Source of the DNA: Ariolimax columbianus | Taxonomy: Eukaryota > Mollusca > Gastropoda > Stylommatophora > Arionidae | DNA length: 64,000 nucleotides | Assembly: GCA_036924085.1 (NCBI GenBank) | Contig: JAVGWX010000018.1 | Span: 25,518,063 to 25,582,062 of the forward strand | Reading direction: 5' to 3' | In this document: positions 1 through 10,663 of the stretch, piece by piece | Layout: every line of letters begins with the position of its first letter | How positions within the stretch are numbered: the stretch's first letter is position 1 | Translations under genes and position numbers: made by a program | Notes under the pieces: generated by a model | Databases searched by the model: none | What the model was told of the DNA's origin: nothing | What the model saw: only the letters and a program-made list of their open reading frames with translations

Positions 1-205
1 TGGTCTGGTCTATTCTATTCTGTTCTATTCTGGTCTGGTCTATTCTATTTTGGTCTGGTATATTCTGGTCTATTGTGATCTGGTCTGGGTCTATTATGGT
101 CTGGTCTGGGTCAATTCTGGTCTGGTCTAGGTCTATTCTGGTATGGTCTGGGTCTATTCTGGTCTGGTCTGGGTCTATTCTGGTTCTGGGTCTAGTCTGG
201 GTCGG
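1..205. repeat. TC/TG-rich degenerate tandem repeat
   Basis: The run is built from variants of ggtctggtctgggtctattct, a unit of about 21 bp, and is cut by the window edge. Between 235 and 290 it passes into short CTGT/ATCC-type simple sequence. The open frame at 75-332 is only a translation of this repeat. Confidence 0.8.
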
Positions 206-299
206 CACTGTGCGTCCGATGTCGTGCGTCCGGTGCCGTCCGTCTGTCTGCTGCCTGCCTGTCTGTCGATCCATCCATCCATGCATTGTAATTGTCTCC

Positions 300-594
300 A
301 GATCCAACAATGATAGCTCAGTTTATTTCTAGAGCTTTCTTTTAGTCAGGTTTCAGTTGTAGGCATAATGTTTCTAGAATCTTCCTTCAGTTCTGTATCT
401 GTAGAAATAATGTTTCTAGAAATTGTTTTTCAGTCATGTATCCTAAGTAGGCATATTGTTTCTAGAGATTTCTTTAAATTCTGTATCATATGTACACATA
501 TTTTCTAGAGATTTTTCCTTTCAAGTGTGAATCATATGTAGACATGATTTCTTGAACTTTTTTTCAGTCCTGTATCACATGTAGACATATTGTT
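300..594. repeat. Old, diverged block of the 44/88-bp satellite (Sat-A)
   Basis: About six degenerate units carry the words tgtttctaga and catatgtagacat at spacings of roughly 45-60 bp. The same words form the cleaner array at 1982-2330, so this is the left flank of one array interrupted by the CR1 at 595-1981. Confidence 0.7.
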
Positions 595-1981
595 TACTTA
601 ACATCTTTATACTGGTTCATAAGACTCTGCAGGGTCTGTATATAACCAGTTTCATTTACATTACCTTGCTCTAAAAGCTATGCGCATCTAATTTATTCTT
701 AAATGCATTAATTATCCCTGCCTCCACTACCTCCCATGGCAATGCATTCCAAGCATTCACAACTCTCTGATTTAAAAAATATTTTCTAATATCTAATCTG
801 GACCTCTCTTTAGTTAATCTATATCCTCTTGTTCTTGTGGGTAATTGTATTTTGAAAAAACTTGTTATTTGTTATAGTTTAATTTATCCGTTCCTCTGAT
901 CATTTTATAAACTTGTATTAAGTCACATGGCATTCTTATCTCTTCTAGACACCCTAGGCCCGTTTTCCCGAGTCTTTCCTCATAACTGTAATTATGGTAT
1001 CCCATCATTAGCTCTGTCGCTCTTTTTTGTATCCTTTTTCCAGCATGTTTATATGTCCTCTGTGATAAGGACTCCACACCTGTACACAGTACTCCAATGT
1101 AGGTCTATATAATGCTTTATACAGTTTGACTATCACTTCCTTGCTCCTATGCTTAATATTTCTTTTTATCATATCTAACATTGCATTTGCCTTTTTCACT
1201 GCTACCTGAACTTGCTCACTCACCTTATCTGCATGATCTATTATTAACTCTAGGTCCCTTTCCTTACCTATCTTCCCAAATATTGTTCTCACCCATTCTG
1301 TAATTATGTTCCATATTGGATCTACCCATGTGGATGACTGTACAATTATCTACATAAACTCCATTTGCCATCTTACAGACCATTCTTGAATTTTATCTAA
1401 ATGCGACTTCAATATATCCACTTCTGCTTAAACCGCCTCCGTGAATTCTAATAGATTTGTTAAGCACGATCTCCCGCTAGTAAACCCATGCTGACTATTT
1501 CTGATTAGATTAAACTTGTCTAAACGCATTACAGTGTTTTCTTTGATTATTGATTCTAACAATTTACAGACTATACTCGTTAAACTCACCGGTCTATAAT
1601 TTGCTGGATATTTTATTTTATTTTTTTTTTTTTTTTTGGATTTTTTTTTGGCGTTCGCCTTATTTCTCTAATCCCCAAGGCGTTGCACTTGGTTTTTATT
1701 TTTGCGCCTATCGGCCCAATGCATCCGACTTCAGCATGCATTTTATGTAAGGGTCTGCTTCCTCCTGCATTTTCTAAGGGTTTGCTTCCCCGGGGTAACG
1801 GCCGGTGCTGTGATTGGGATCGAACCCAGCACCTTCGGATTGTGAGCCGTGCCACTTATCCACTAGGCCACGCCGTCCTCATTTGCTGGATATGATTTTT
1901 TGCCCTTTTTGAATAAGGGGATCACTCTTGCATCTTTCCAATCCCGTAGAACAATCCCTTTTACAAGTGATTTTCATTGCT
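595..1981 (-). mobile_element. CR1-type LINE fragment, 5' truncated, inserted in Sat-A
   Basis: Read on the minus strand, this is the 3' part of a CR1 retrotransposon. Two overlapping frames give the typical C-terminal segment: IKRNIKHRSKEVIVKLYKAL followed by YSYEERLGKTGLGCLEE and RGTDKLNYNK (865-1292). Near 1480-1960 it matches the RT-encoding part of the longer copy at 10664-13750. The 3' end at about 595 carries the taagtaa-type tail and the segment rich in ctctgcagagtc words shared by all CR1 copies here. The 7-bp word tattgtt at 588-594 and 1982-1988 is a candidate TSD. SINE-A interrupts it at 1612-1880. It has stops and frameshifts and is not functional. Confidence 0.85.
1612..1880 (-). 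mobile_element. tRNA-derived SINE (SINE-A), inserted in the CR1
   Basis: On the minus strand it starts with an RNA polymerase III A box TGGCCTAGTGG (1860-1870) and has a perfect B box GGTTCGATCCC (1816-1826). It ends in an A-rich tail, seen as a T run at 1612-1645. It is flanked by a 13-bp duplication atttgctggatat at 1599-1611 and 1881-1893, which marks a clean retroposition into the CR1. Related copies lie at 33168-33421 and 42541-42785. Confidence 0.92.
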
Positions 1982-2330
1982 TATTGTTGCTTTCAGTCTT
2001 GCATCATATGTAGACATATTGTTTCTAGAACTTTCTTTCAGATCTGCATCACAAATGGACATTGTTTCTAGAACTTTCTATCAGTCTTGTATCATATGTA
2101 GACATATTGTTTCTAGAACTTTCTTTCAGATCTGCATCACAAATGGACATTGTTTCTAGAACTTTCTATCAGTCTTGTATCATATGTAGACATATTGTTT
2201 CTAGAACTTTCTTTCAGATTTGCATCACAAATGGACGTTGTTTCTAGAACTTTCTATCTGTCTTGTATCATATGTATATATATTTTCTATAACTTACTCT
2301 CAGTTACGTATCATGTATAGACAACAACAA
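1982..2330. repeat. 88-bp dimeric satellite (Sat-A), about 4 copies
   Basis: The word cagtctt recurs at 1994, 2082, 2170 and 2258 (as ctgtctt), exactly 88 bp apart. Each 88-bp unit is two related 44-bp halves, one with catcatatgtagacat and the other with catcacaaatggacat, both ending gtttctagaactttct. This is a simple higher-order dimer. Confidence 0.92.
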
Positions 2331-2640
2331 CAACGAACATTTATAAATATCTTTTTTCAGATATCAATAACCCCGGTATAAGAAATTTGCTGCTACTGAT
2401 AAACTGATTCACGTCACCATAGGGCAAACGCTATTTGAAGCTTCCACTTCATTGAACCATGCATGAGGGAAGATGAACAGAGACGATCACTGCAGACGAA
2501 TGGTCTCAAACTCAGACTACCATGAGGGATGTAAGAAGTCACGTTTGATTGCTCGTTGGCTGCATGAAGGCGATATCGAAGCCTCGCCTCAATAAATCTG
2601 CATTTGTGCTTGATCAATTAAAATGTCGTCCCTTTACAGT
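2331..2640. other. Unassigned sequence between two satellites
   Basis: It holds a short caacaacaacaac run near 2322-2335. Small open frames on both strands (2414-2617, 2549-2767) resemble no protein I recognise. No TE motif was found. Confidence 0.4.
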
Positions 2641-2860
2641 AGATGTTTCAAACTCAAGCCACACTGACAAGTTATTGAATAAAGGGTCACATGAAGTCAA
2701 GTTTATGAACCAAGGGCTGCATGAAGTCAAGTTTATGGACCAAGGGCAAAAAATGAAGTCAAGGTAAAGAACTAAGAGCCACCTCAAGCCAAGTTTGTTA
2801 AGGTCACTTGAAAATCAGTTAATTGATTAAACGCCGCAATTAGTCAAGTTAACGGACTGA
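2641..2860. repeat. 30-bp satellite (Sat-B), degenerate left block
   Basis: Broken units contain gcatgaagtcaagttta and aagggctgc words, matching the regular array at 4986-5475. The block ends with taacggactga (2850-2860), which is repeated on the far side of the LINE insertion. Confidence 0.75.
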
Positions 2861-4985
2861 AAAATTGGGAATTCTATGTAACTCTGGAACAAAAAAGACA
2901 GCAGATGGCGAAACTAAAACAACAGCCTGGCACAAGGAAGTGTCCTAGCACCCATGCTATATAATATTTATACTAATGACCTACCATGGACACAGACACA
3001 AGGAAGTGTCCTAGCACCCATGCTATATAATATTTATACTAATGACCTACCATGGACACAGACACAAGGAAGTGTCCTAGCACCCATGCTATATAATATT
3101 TATACTAATGACCTACCATGGACACAGACACAAGGAAGTGTCCTAGCACCCATGCTATATAATATTTATACTAATGACCTACCATGGACACAGACACAAG
3201 GAAGTGTCCTAGCACCCATGCTATATAATATTTATACTAATGACCTACCATGGACACAGACACAAGGAAGTGTCCTAGCACCCGTGCTATATAATATTTA
3301 TACTAATGACCTACCATGGACACAGACACAAGGAAGTGTCCTAGCACCCGTGCTATATAATATTTATACTAATGACCTACCATGGACACAGACACAAGGA
3401 AGTGTCCTAGCACCCGTGCTATATAATATTTATACTAATGACCTACCATGGACACAGACACAAGGAAGTGTCCTAGCACCCGTGCTATATAATATTTATA
3501 CTAATGACCTACCATGGACACAGACACAAGGAAGTGTCCTAGCACCCGTGCTATATAATATTTATACTAATGACCTACCATGGACACAGACACAAGGAAG
3601 TGTCCTAGCACCCGTGCTATATAATATTTATACTAATGACCTACCATGGACACAGACACAAGGAAGTGTCCTAGCACCCGTGCTATATAATATTTATACT
3701 AATGACCTACCATGGACACAGACACAAGGAAGTGTCCTAGCACCCGTGCTATATAATATTTATACTAATGACCTACCATGGACACAGACACAAGGAAGTG
3801 TCCTAGCACCCATGCTATATAATATTTATACTAATGACCTACCATGGACACAGACACAAGGAAGTGTCCTAGCACCCATGCTATATAATATTTATACTAA
3901 TGACCTACCATGGACACAGACACAAGGAAATTCATCTATGCTGATGACACAGCAGTTGCTGCCCAGGGAAAAGGGTTTGAGGAAATAGAAAGCAAACTCT
4001 GTCAAGTTCTCTCAATACCCTTGCAGAATACTACCACAAGAATCACCTTAAACTAAATCCCAGTAAAACCCAGGTATGTGCCTACAACCTCAGAAACAGA
4101 GAGGCAAAAAGAAAACTTCAGATTAGCTGGCAAGGGCAGGAGCTTGAACACTGCACGGCTCCCAAATATCTAGGCATGAAATTAGACCGCATATTGTCTT
4201 ACATAACGCACTGTCCCGACACAAAGAGTAAGATACACGCAAGAAATAAAATCATCAGAAAACTGACTGGCACAACATGGGAGACACAGCCATCAGTCCT
4301 TCGGACATCTACACTTACCTTGCGTTTCTCCATAGCTGAATACGCTGCACCAGTCTGCAAAAAACTCTGCTCATGCGAAACTAGCTCATACAGTAATAAA
4401 TGAGGCGGATTGGATAGTATCAGGTTGTCTAAAATCCAACCACATTGATAAAATATACCCCATAATTGGCATAGCACCCCCCGAGATCCGAGGAAACATC
4501 GCAGCAGAAACCAAACGAGAAAAACAGGAGCATGACCCAAGGCACTCCATGTTTTGACATCAGGTACAAAACACAAGACTGAAATCCAGACATAGCTTTC
4601 TAAAAACAACAAACCCCAAACATACAAACCCTGAAAGTCGCCGTATCAAGAGGTGGCACGAATTGGTGCAGGCCCCAGAGATGGAACTTCGTGAGGAACC
4701 TGCTCCTGGACATCATCTACCATACACAACATGGAAGTCGCTGAACAGACTCTGAACTGGTGTATCACGGTGTAAGAGGAATATGAAGCGATGGGGATAC
4801 ACAGATGATGACACATGTGATTGCGGTGCAATACAGGACCCAGACCAACAGATGAACTGCTCCAAATTCCAGGAAACATGCAAATAGGTGTGACATGCTG
4901 GAGGCAAATGACAAGGCAATCCATGTCGCTGAATACTGGATGCAAGATATATAATGTGGTGCTTGGGCACGAAAAGTAAAGTAAG
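2861..4985 (+). mobile_element. Jockey-like LINE, 5' truncated, with amplified RT segment
   Basis: The plus strand encodes RT motif B (QGSVLAPMLYNIYTNDLP), then the 66-bp array. In another frame comes the catalytic FIYADD (YADD codons at 3937-3948), followed by HLKLNPSKTQV and KYLGMKLDR (about 4040-4190). The C-terminal part has GYTDDDTCDCG near 4795-4825, a cysteine motif usual at the end of such proteins. Several stops and frameshifts break the reading frame. The 11-bp word taacggactga at 2850-2860 and 4986-4996 flanks the element as a TSD, although that word also belongs to the Sat-B unit. Clade assignment is by general resemblance. Confidence 0.85.
2932..3930 (+). repeat. 66-bp tandem array made from RT motif B, 15 copies
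   Basis: Each 66-bp unit encodes 22 residues, GSVLAP(M/V)LYNIYTNDLP followed by WTQTQ, so the reading frame stays open for 344 codons. Units are nearly identical. The main difference is an ATG or GTG codon, arranged as five M units, eight V units and two M units. The array sits exactly between RT motif B and the YADD motif of the host LINE and clearly arose from it. The long open frame is a by-product of a unit length divisible by three. Confidence 0.97.
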
Positions 4986-5475
4986 TAACGGACTGAGGGC
5001 AGCACGAAGTTGTTAATAGTGTAAGGGCTGCATGAAAAGTTAACGGACTAAGGGCTACATGAAGTCAAGTTAATGTACTAAGGGCTGCATGAAGTCAAGT
5101 TAATGTACTAAGGGCTACATGAAGTCAAGTTAATGTACTAAGGGCTGCATGAAGTCAAGTTAATGTACTAAGGGTTGCATGAAGTCAAGTTAATGTACTA
5201 AAGGCTTTATGGAGTCAAGTTAATGGACTAAAGGCTGCATGAAATCAAGATAATCTACTAAAGGCTGCATGAAGTCAAGATAATGTACTAAAGGCTGCAT
5301 GAAGTCAAGGTAATCTACCAAAGGCTGCATTAAGTCAAGTTAATGTACTAAAGGCTGCATTTCGTCAAGTTAATGTACTAAAGGCTGCTTGAAGTCAAGT
5401 TAATGTGCTAAAGGCTTTATGGAGTCAAGTTAATGTACTAAGGGCTGCTTGAAGTCAAGTTAACGGACTATGGGC
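4986..5475. repeat. 30-bp satellite (Sat-B), about 15 copies
   Basis: The unit reads aagggctgcatgaagtcaag plus ttaatgtact. The period is exactly 30 bp, with two units per 60-base line. Divergence between units is about 5-15%. It is the right-hand continuation of 2641-2860. Confidence 0.95.
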
Positions 5476-5760
5476 TGCATCTAAGGATCACTCCCGCAAT
5501 CCAACATGCATGAGTACATGATATAAACCAAACCAATTTTTCAGATGCTTGTCCTCTGTTGATCCGTTCCACGTCTGATTTCTGTACCATTCCCCATTTG
5601 AATATTTCACTTAATAAATATCTACTCTTCTTTCTTCCAATCAATCTGGTTTGTTTTTCTTGATTTTTTAAATTGTGAATTGTGTTTCTCTTCTAGAAAT
5701 ATTTACTTTGTTCGTTAAAGTTTAATTCTTTCAATGTGACAAGCCCTAACATCGGTTTGT
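5476..5760. other. AT-rich spacer, nothing recognised
   Basis: There is no long open frame, TE motif or repeat, and the stretch separates the 30-bp from the 65-bp array. Confidence 0.5.
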
Positions 5761-5764
5761 CAGT

Positions 5765-6570
5765 AAGTCAAAGTTTGTCCCATAGTAGTTACACTTAGGG
5801 AATGAAGTAGTTGGAGACTTCAGTATACTCAGTCAAGGTTTGTCCCACAGTAGTTACACTTAGGGAATGAAGTAGTTGGAGACTTCAGTATACTCAGTCA
5901 AGGTTTTTCCCATAGTAGTTACACTTAGGGAATAAAGTAGTTGGAGACTTCAGTATACTCAGTCGAGGTTTGTCCCATAGTAGGTACACTTAGGGAATAA
6001 AGTAGTTGGAGACTTCAGTATACTCAGTCGAGGTTTGTCCCATAGTAGTTACACTTAGGGAATGAAGTAGTTGGAGACTTCAGTATACTCAGTCAAGGTT
6101 TTTCCCATAGTAGTTACACTTAGGGAATGAAGTAGTTGGAGACTTCAGTATACCCAGTCAAGGTTTGTCCCATAGTAGTTACACTTAGGGAATGAAGTAA
6201 TTGGAGACTTCAGTATACTCAGTCAAGGTTTGTCCCACAGTAGTTACACTTAGGGAATGAAGTAGTTGGAGACTTCAGTATACTCAGTCAAGGTTTGTCC
6301 CATAGTAGTTACACTTAGGGAATGAATTAGTTGGAGACTTCAGTATACTCAGTCAAGGTTTGTCCCACAGTAGTTACACTTAGGGAATGAAGTAGTTGGA
6401 GACTTCAGTATACTCAGTCAAGGTTTGTCCCACAGTAGTTACACCTAGGGAATGAAGTAGTTGGAGACTTCAGTATACCCAGTAAAGGTTTGTCCCATAG
6501 TAGTTACACTTAGGGATTGAAGAAGTTGGAGAATTCAGTATACTCAGTCAATGTGTGTCACATAGTAGTT
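5765..6570. repeat. 65-bp satellite, about 12 copies
   Basis: The word tttgtcc (or ttttcc) recurs every 65 bp (5774, 5839, 5904 and so on). The unit contains gtcccatagtagttacac and aatgaagtagttggagac. Copies differ at few positions. A lone diverged monomer of this satellite occurs at 41832-41900. Confidence 0.95.
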
Positions 6571-6574
6571 ACAC

Positions 6575-6790
6575 CTGCATGACAAGGAGTCCAACACAGT
6601 TCTTGTGAATGGGAGGCGCAGGGACTGGTTTTGCACTCTTGTCTGTGTGAGACAGGGTTGTTATATTTTAGCAATGGGGATAGTTTTAGACATCTTGACA
6701 TTATCCTGTCTGGCTCGTTTATTGCTATGTCAACAAGTATTGCTTGTGCAGAGTGTCTCCAGACGGGTTGACGAGCACAGAAGCGGAACT
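6575..6790 (+). pseudogene. LINE RT fragment (RTE-like), motif B region
   Basis: The plus-strand translation NGRRRDWFCTLVCVRQGC (about 6605-6665) matches RT motif B, seen in fuller form as NGRRGDWFRTLIGVRQGC on the minus strand near 38240-38305. No other domain is preserved, so this is a short relic. Confidence 0.7.
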
Positions 6791-6804
6791 TCGGGAATGG
6801 GTCA

Positions 6805-6879
6805 ATAGGCTTGATACGAAGACGGCACTTGACATCAAAATTAACAGACAATGATGGAGGTCTATTGCAACCATTATTC
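6805..6879. repeat. 61-bp repeat, left remnant
   Basis: It contains gcacttgacatcaa and ggtctattgcaaccattatt, the same words as the repeat at 8114-8215. The two pieces were one short array before the LINE at 6880-8113 inserted. Confidence 0.75.
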
Positions 6880-8113
6880 TTCTTCTTCGTACGCTGTCAG
6901 ACGTCAACCTGTATTTGTTCGAAGAAAGCAGCGGTCATCCTGAGGCTGTCGACACTGCCATAGAGCTTGTCTAGTGTTGCCACTGGTGATGGCCACATGT
7001 GCTTTCTCTGGTCCTCGTATATCGGGCAGTTTTGCAGCAGATGTTCAGCGGTCATTTTCCCTGTACCACAAGTGCATTCATCAGTGCCACCTATCTTCAG
7101 TTTTTTGAATAGGTGGTACCTCAGTCTGTTGTGGCCTGTGCGGAGTCTGAAGACCACGACCTGCTCTCTTCTGCTCAACTGGTAATAGGCATCATTTTTT
7201 GTGTAGCCAGTATCTTCTGTTTGCCATTTGGCCATGTATCTGGCCCTAATAAGCCTTTTGGACTCTTCGTAGGTCACACTAGAATCTGGTTGTGGTAATC
7301 TTGCACATTCTTTTGCCAGTCTGTCTGCCTCCTCGTTGCCTTTGATGTTACAGTGGGATGGAACCCACTGTACCACTACTCTTTTTGGTGTGGACTGCTG
7401 GCATAGTTGACAGAGTACTGCTCTTAAATCATTAAGTTCAGTACTTTTCTGGCTTTTTAATGCTGTAACTTCGGCATCTTTAAACAGGACTATCTGGCTT
7501 TCATTGCTTTCGTCTGTGAGCATTGCTTCTACTGCAGTCCTCAGTGCCTCTGCCTCCGCTCTGAAATTGCTTGAGAATTTTCCAGTTGCCACTGACAGTG
7601 TTATTTTTCTACCATTTGGTTGGCTCAGGAATACCCCTGCCCCTCCGTTCTGTGTTGTGTTTGTTACAGAACCGTCGGTGTATGCATGGGTCCAGTCCAT
7701 GCTTGGGTAGTTTTCCGTTATGTACCTCAAGGTTATGTCTCTTCTTTCTTTTTCAGTCTGGCTGTTCTTGTTTCCAATACCTGGTATATTTTTTACCACT
7801 TCCGGAATGATATGCTGCTTCCAGGTGGGTTTTTGTACAGTAGGGATGGGCTTTGGTATTGTTACGGTGTTCATAGGGTCTTCACTCATCTTTGCTTTGG
7901 CTATTTCTGCAAAGTTTCTCCGCTTTCGTTTCCCATTTCCAAATCTATTTAGTCTCTGATGCATTGGATGGTCTGTCAGTCTTCTGAGTTTCTCTGCTTG
8001 CTGCTGGGCTCTGCAGTCTCTTCTGTCGGTCATGGATTGCAGATTTGTAATCTTTTCAAGTTCTACAATTGGCGTTGATTTCATGCCTCCTGTTATAAAT
8101 CTTATGGCTTGGT
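6880..8113 (-). mobile_element. RT/RNase H LINE (I/Nimb/Ingi-like), 5' truncated copy 1
   Basis: The minus strand encodes an open C-terminal half of a LINE protein (frame 6897-8219, of which the part above 8113 is flanking repeat). It reads through the end of the RT linker (ITGGMKSTPIVELEKIT), then an RNase H domain with AYTDGSVT, FRAEAEALRT and WVPSHCNIKGNEEADRLAKE, then a terminal cysteine motif TDECTCGTG with EHLLQNC. In the third acidic position this copy reads FKDAEVTAL where the other copies read LTDALEVVTAL or similar. A short (GAA)n tail lies at 6880-6892. The TSD is aaccattattc at 6869-6879 and 8114-8124. Confidence 0.93.
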
Positions 8114-8215
8114 AACCATTATTCGATTGGAGACCGCATTTGACATCAATAGAGAATGTTGGAGGTCTATTGCAACCATTATTCGATACGCAGACCGCAC
8201 TTGACATCAACGTCA
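8114..8215. repeat. 61-bp repeat, right part
   Basis: The word gaccgca(t/c)ttgacatcaa recurs at 8132 and 8193, a 61-bp spacing. It is continuous with 6805-6879 once the intervening LINE is discounted. Confidence 0.75.
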
Positions 8216-8350
8216 ACAAAGATCACACAGACAAATATTTTATTTACATTCAGAAAAGATTTACAGCGAACATCAGAACATCAATGGGAGTAGGAATCAC
8301 ATGGGATTCGAACCACGGACCTCCAGAAAAAGATAGTGCGTAGCCACAAA
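8216..8350 (-). mobile_element. tRNA-related SINE fragment (SINE-D)
   Basis: On the minus strand there is a perfect B-box core GTGGTTCGAATCCC (about 8308-8321), followed by unrelated sequence that ends A/T-rich near 8220-8250. The A-box side is degenerate. This is probably a SINE rather than a tRNA gene, because no cloverleaf can be drawn upstream of the B box. Confidence 0.5.
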
Positions 8351-8589
8351 ACAGACAGACAGATAGTCAGGTGGACAGACCAGCAGGAAGTTCAGAGAGC
8401 CGATTTGAAGAGCCATTCGCTCTCTGGAAGAAGACCATGTTTTAGGGGAAGGAACATTAGGTTGAGGAGAACTCGTGCCAGTATCTTGCCAGCAACCGAT
8501 AGGAGGGAGATTCCTCTGTGGTTGTTATAGGAATGGCGGGTTACCTTTCGCTTGAATAAGTGGACGATGGCAGCATCCTTCCGTTCTTG

Positions 8590-8690
8590 TGGGACAGTCC
8601 CAGTGGTCCATATTGTGTTGTGGGACAGTCTCAGTGGTCCATATTGTGTTGTGGGACAGTCCCAGTGGTCCATATTGTGTTGTACAACTC
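8590..8690. repeat. 31-bp tandem repeat inside LINE coding sequence, about 3 copies
   Basis: The word cagtggtccatattgtgttg recurs at 31-bp steps. It lies in the LINE just upstream of KDAAIVHLF on the minus strand. Because 31 is not a multiple of three, the expansion shifts the frame. Confidence 0.9.
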
Positions 8691-9140
8691 AGTCTGTGTT
8701 AGGACAAACAGCCTAATTTGTAGATTTCAGCCGATATCATGTCTGCACCTGGAGCCTTCCCATTTTATAGTTGGTTGATCGCAGCTCTGACCTTCTCGAT
8801 ATTTAGAGAAACGTCCAGTTCATTGTTCAGTGGTGTCTGAGGCAGGCGTTCTGTTGCCTCGTCGCAGATGGAGGACAGTTGGTTGAGGACCGTGCGGAAG
8901 TGTTCTGCCCAGTGTTCCAGTATTCTTGGTTTATCTGTCAGAAGCTCTGAGCGATCTGCATTCGGAATTGAAGTTCTATACAAGGGTTGAGGGCTATACA
9001 CATTCTTTAAAGCATCATAGAAGTGTTTTGAGACGTTTCTGTCCGCATAAAGTTTAATTTCGTTTGCTTTGCTTCCCAACTACGTGGTCTGCATTTTCTA
9101 TTCTCCAACCATTTTGTTCATCATCTTTGTGTTCATTGCA

Positions 9141-9450
9141 CTCAGTAATGAGTACGTATATCTCTCATATTTCCCTTCCACTCAGTAATGAGTACACATA
9201 TCTCTCATATTTCCCTTCCACTCAGTAATGAGTACATATATCTCTCATATTTCCCTTCCACTCAGTAATGAGTACGTATATCTCTCATATTTCCCTTCCA
9301 CTCAGTAATGAGTACGTATATCTCTCATATTTCCCTTCCACTCAGTAATGAGTACATATATCTCTCATATTTCCCTTCCACTCAGTAATGAGTACATATA
9401 TCTCTCATATTTCCATTCCACTCAGTAATGAGTGAGTTTATCTCTCCTAT
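9141..9450. repeat. 40-bp tandem array, 7 full copies plus a partial
   Basis: The unit starts ctcagtaatgagtac at 9141, 9181, 9221, 9261, 9301, 9341, 9381 and 9421, exactly 40 bp apart. Copies vary mainly at an acgta/acata position. It lies between two pieces of LINE coding sequence. Confidence 0.96.
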
Positions 9451-9649
9451 TTATACTTTGTGAGTTACATCTTTGGATGTCCATATTAGTCATCAGTTGG
9501 TGAAAACAGATTTTAGACATTCCAATTCTCTTGACTTCTACTTTGCATCTTCCATCCTCTGTTATTGTATATCCAAGACAAGTGAAGCTCATGGCCTGCT
9601 CTAGTATTTGCTTTCTAACTGGAATCCTGGTATTCGATCAGGTAAAGTT

Positions 9650-10663
9650 GACTGATGCCAGGTAGCTAACGCCTGCTTGAGTCCGTGTCTGGACCACAGG
9701 CAATTTGAGAAATAGTTGTTGGTACAAGGATAATATCCTACTATCCACATGCTAACAGACTTTCCCCGTTCGTTAATTTTCTACTATTCACATGTTAACG
9801 GACCAACACCGAACTTTAATGTCCAACTTATTATCTTAAAATTCACATGTCAGCAAAACAACACTAGTTATACTGTCCTACATTGAATCTTTCTTTCCAC
9901 ATGATAATAGATGTAGGCCAACACCGAATGTTACAGTACTGAATAGTATCATACTTTCCCCATATTTACTGACTAACACAAAAATTGTTGTGTCCTACAT
10001 ATCATCTTGCTGTTACCCTGTTAGCAGACAGACACTAATCTTTATTCCCCTACATAGTATCTTAATATCCACGTTTCAATAGATGTTAAATGACACAGCT
10101 CTTTCCTGTTCTACAAAGTATCTTATGGGAAAAAGTACAAAGTATCTTACTGTTTCCATTGTAACAGACCAACACCCGTGTTTAAGGCTTTACAGAATAT
10201 CTTACAGTCCATTTGTCAACAGATGTAGAACAAATTTGAGCTATACTATCGCACATAGAATCTTTCTATTCAAATGTTAACATACCAACATTGAGCTATA
10301 TTTTCTACACATTATCTTACTGTCCCCATGCCAATAGACCAAAACTGATCTTTAATGTCCTAAATAGTATCTCACTATCTAAATGATAAAAGATTTATAC
10401 TGACAGCGAGGTTTGTAGTCATATATAGTATCTTGCTGTGAATATATTAACAGACAAACCACCAAGCTTTGAGGTATCTTCCTTTCCAGATGTTAACAGA
10501 CGGGCACTGACATCTTTTGTACCACATAGCGTGTTACTGCCTTCATGTTGACAGACTAACCTTGTTCATTAATATCCTGCATAGTATTTTTCTATCCACA
10601 TGGCATCAGATGTAGGCTAACACCAAGCTTTACAGTCGTACATGGTATAATACTATGCATACC
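9650..10663. repeat. Sat-C: degenerate satellite of about 55 bp, first block
   Basis: Recurring words are cacatgttaacagac, caccgagctttaatgtcc and acatagtatcttactatcc, spaced by roughly 54-60 bp with heavy divergence and small indels. The same satellite continues at 13755-16038, 16450-16699 and 19880-20340, so one array of several kilobases has been split by retroelements. Confidence 0.9.

Larger units (their letters stand above)
8385..9640 (-). mobile_element. Decayed LINE: EN-RT linker, RT start and RT C-terminal piece
   Basis: Minus-strand frames give KHFYDALKNVYSPQP and RILEHWAEHFRTVLNQ (8765-9079), which is the region between endonuclease and RT. KDAAIVHLFKRK and NNHRGISLLSVAGKILARV (8392-8580) follow, which is the start of the RT domain. 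Between about 9450 and 9640 the minus strand reads MSFTCLGYTITEDGRCKVEVK, a post-YADD RT segment. Two internal tandem arrays (31 bp at 8590-8690 and 40 bp at 9141-9450) interrupt it. The piece at 9450-9640 may come from a second element. Confidence 0.75.

Noticed and set aside
1800..1880. Functional tRNA genes at A/B box pairs (also at 33180, 45900, 20170, 8310)
   Set aside because: The boxes are followed by long non-tRNA bodies, A-rich or LINE-like tails and target duplications, and acceptor stems do not pair. They are SINEs.
2954..3988. 344-codon open frame of a 22-residue repeat as a real repetitive protein
   Set aside because: The unit is RT motif B of the surrounding LINE, and the frame is lost at once outside the array.
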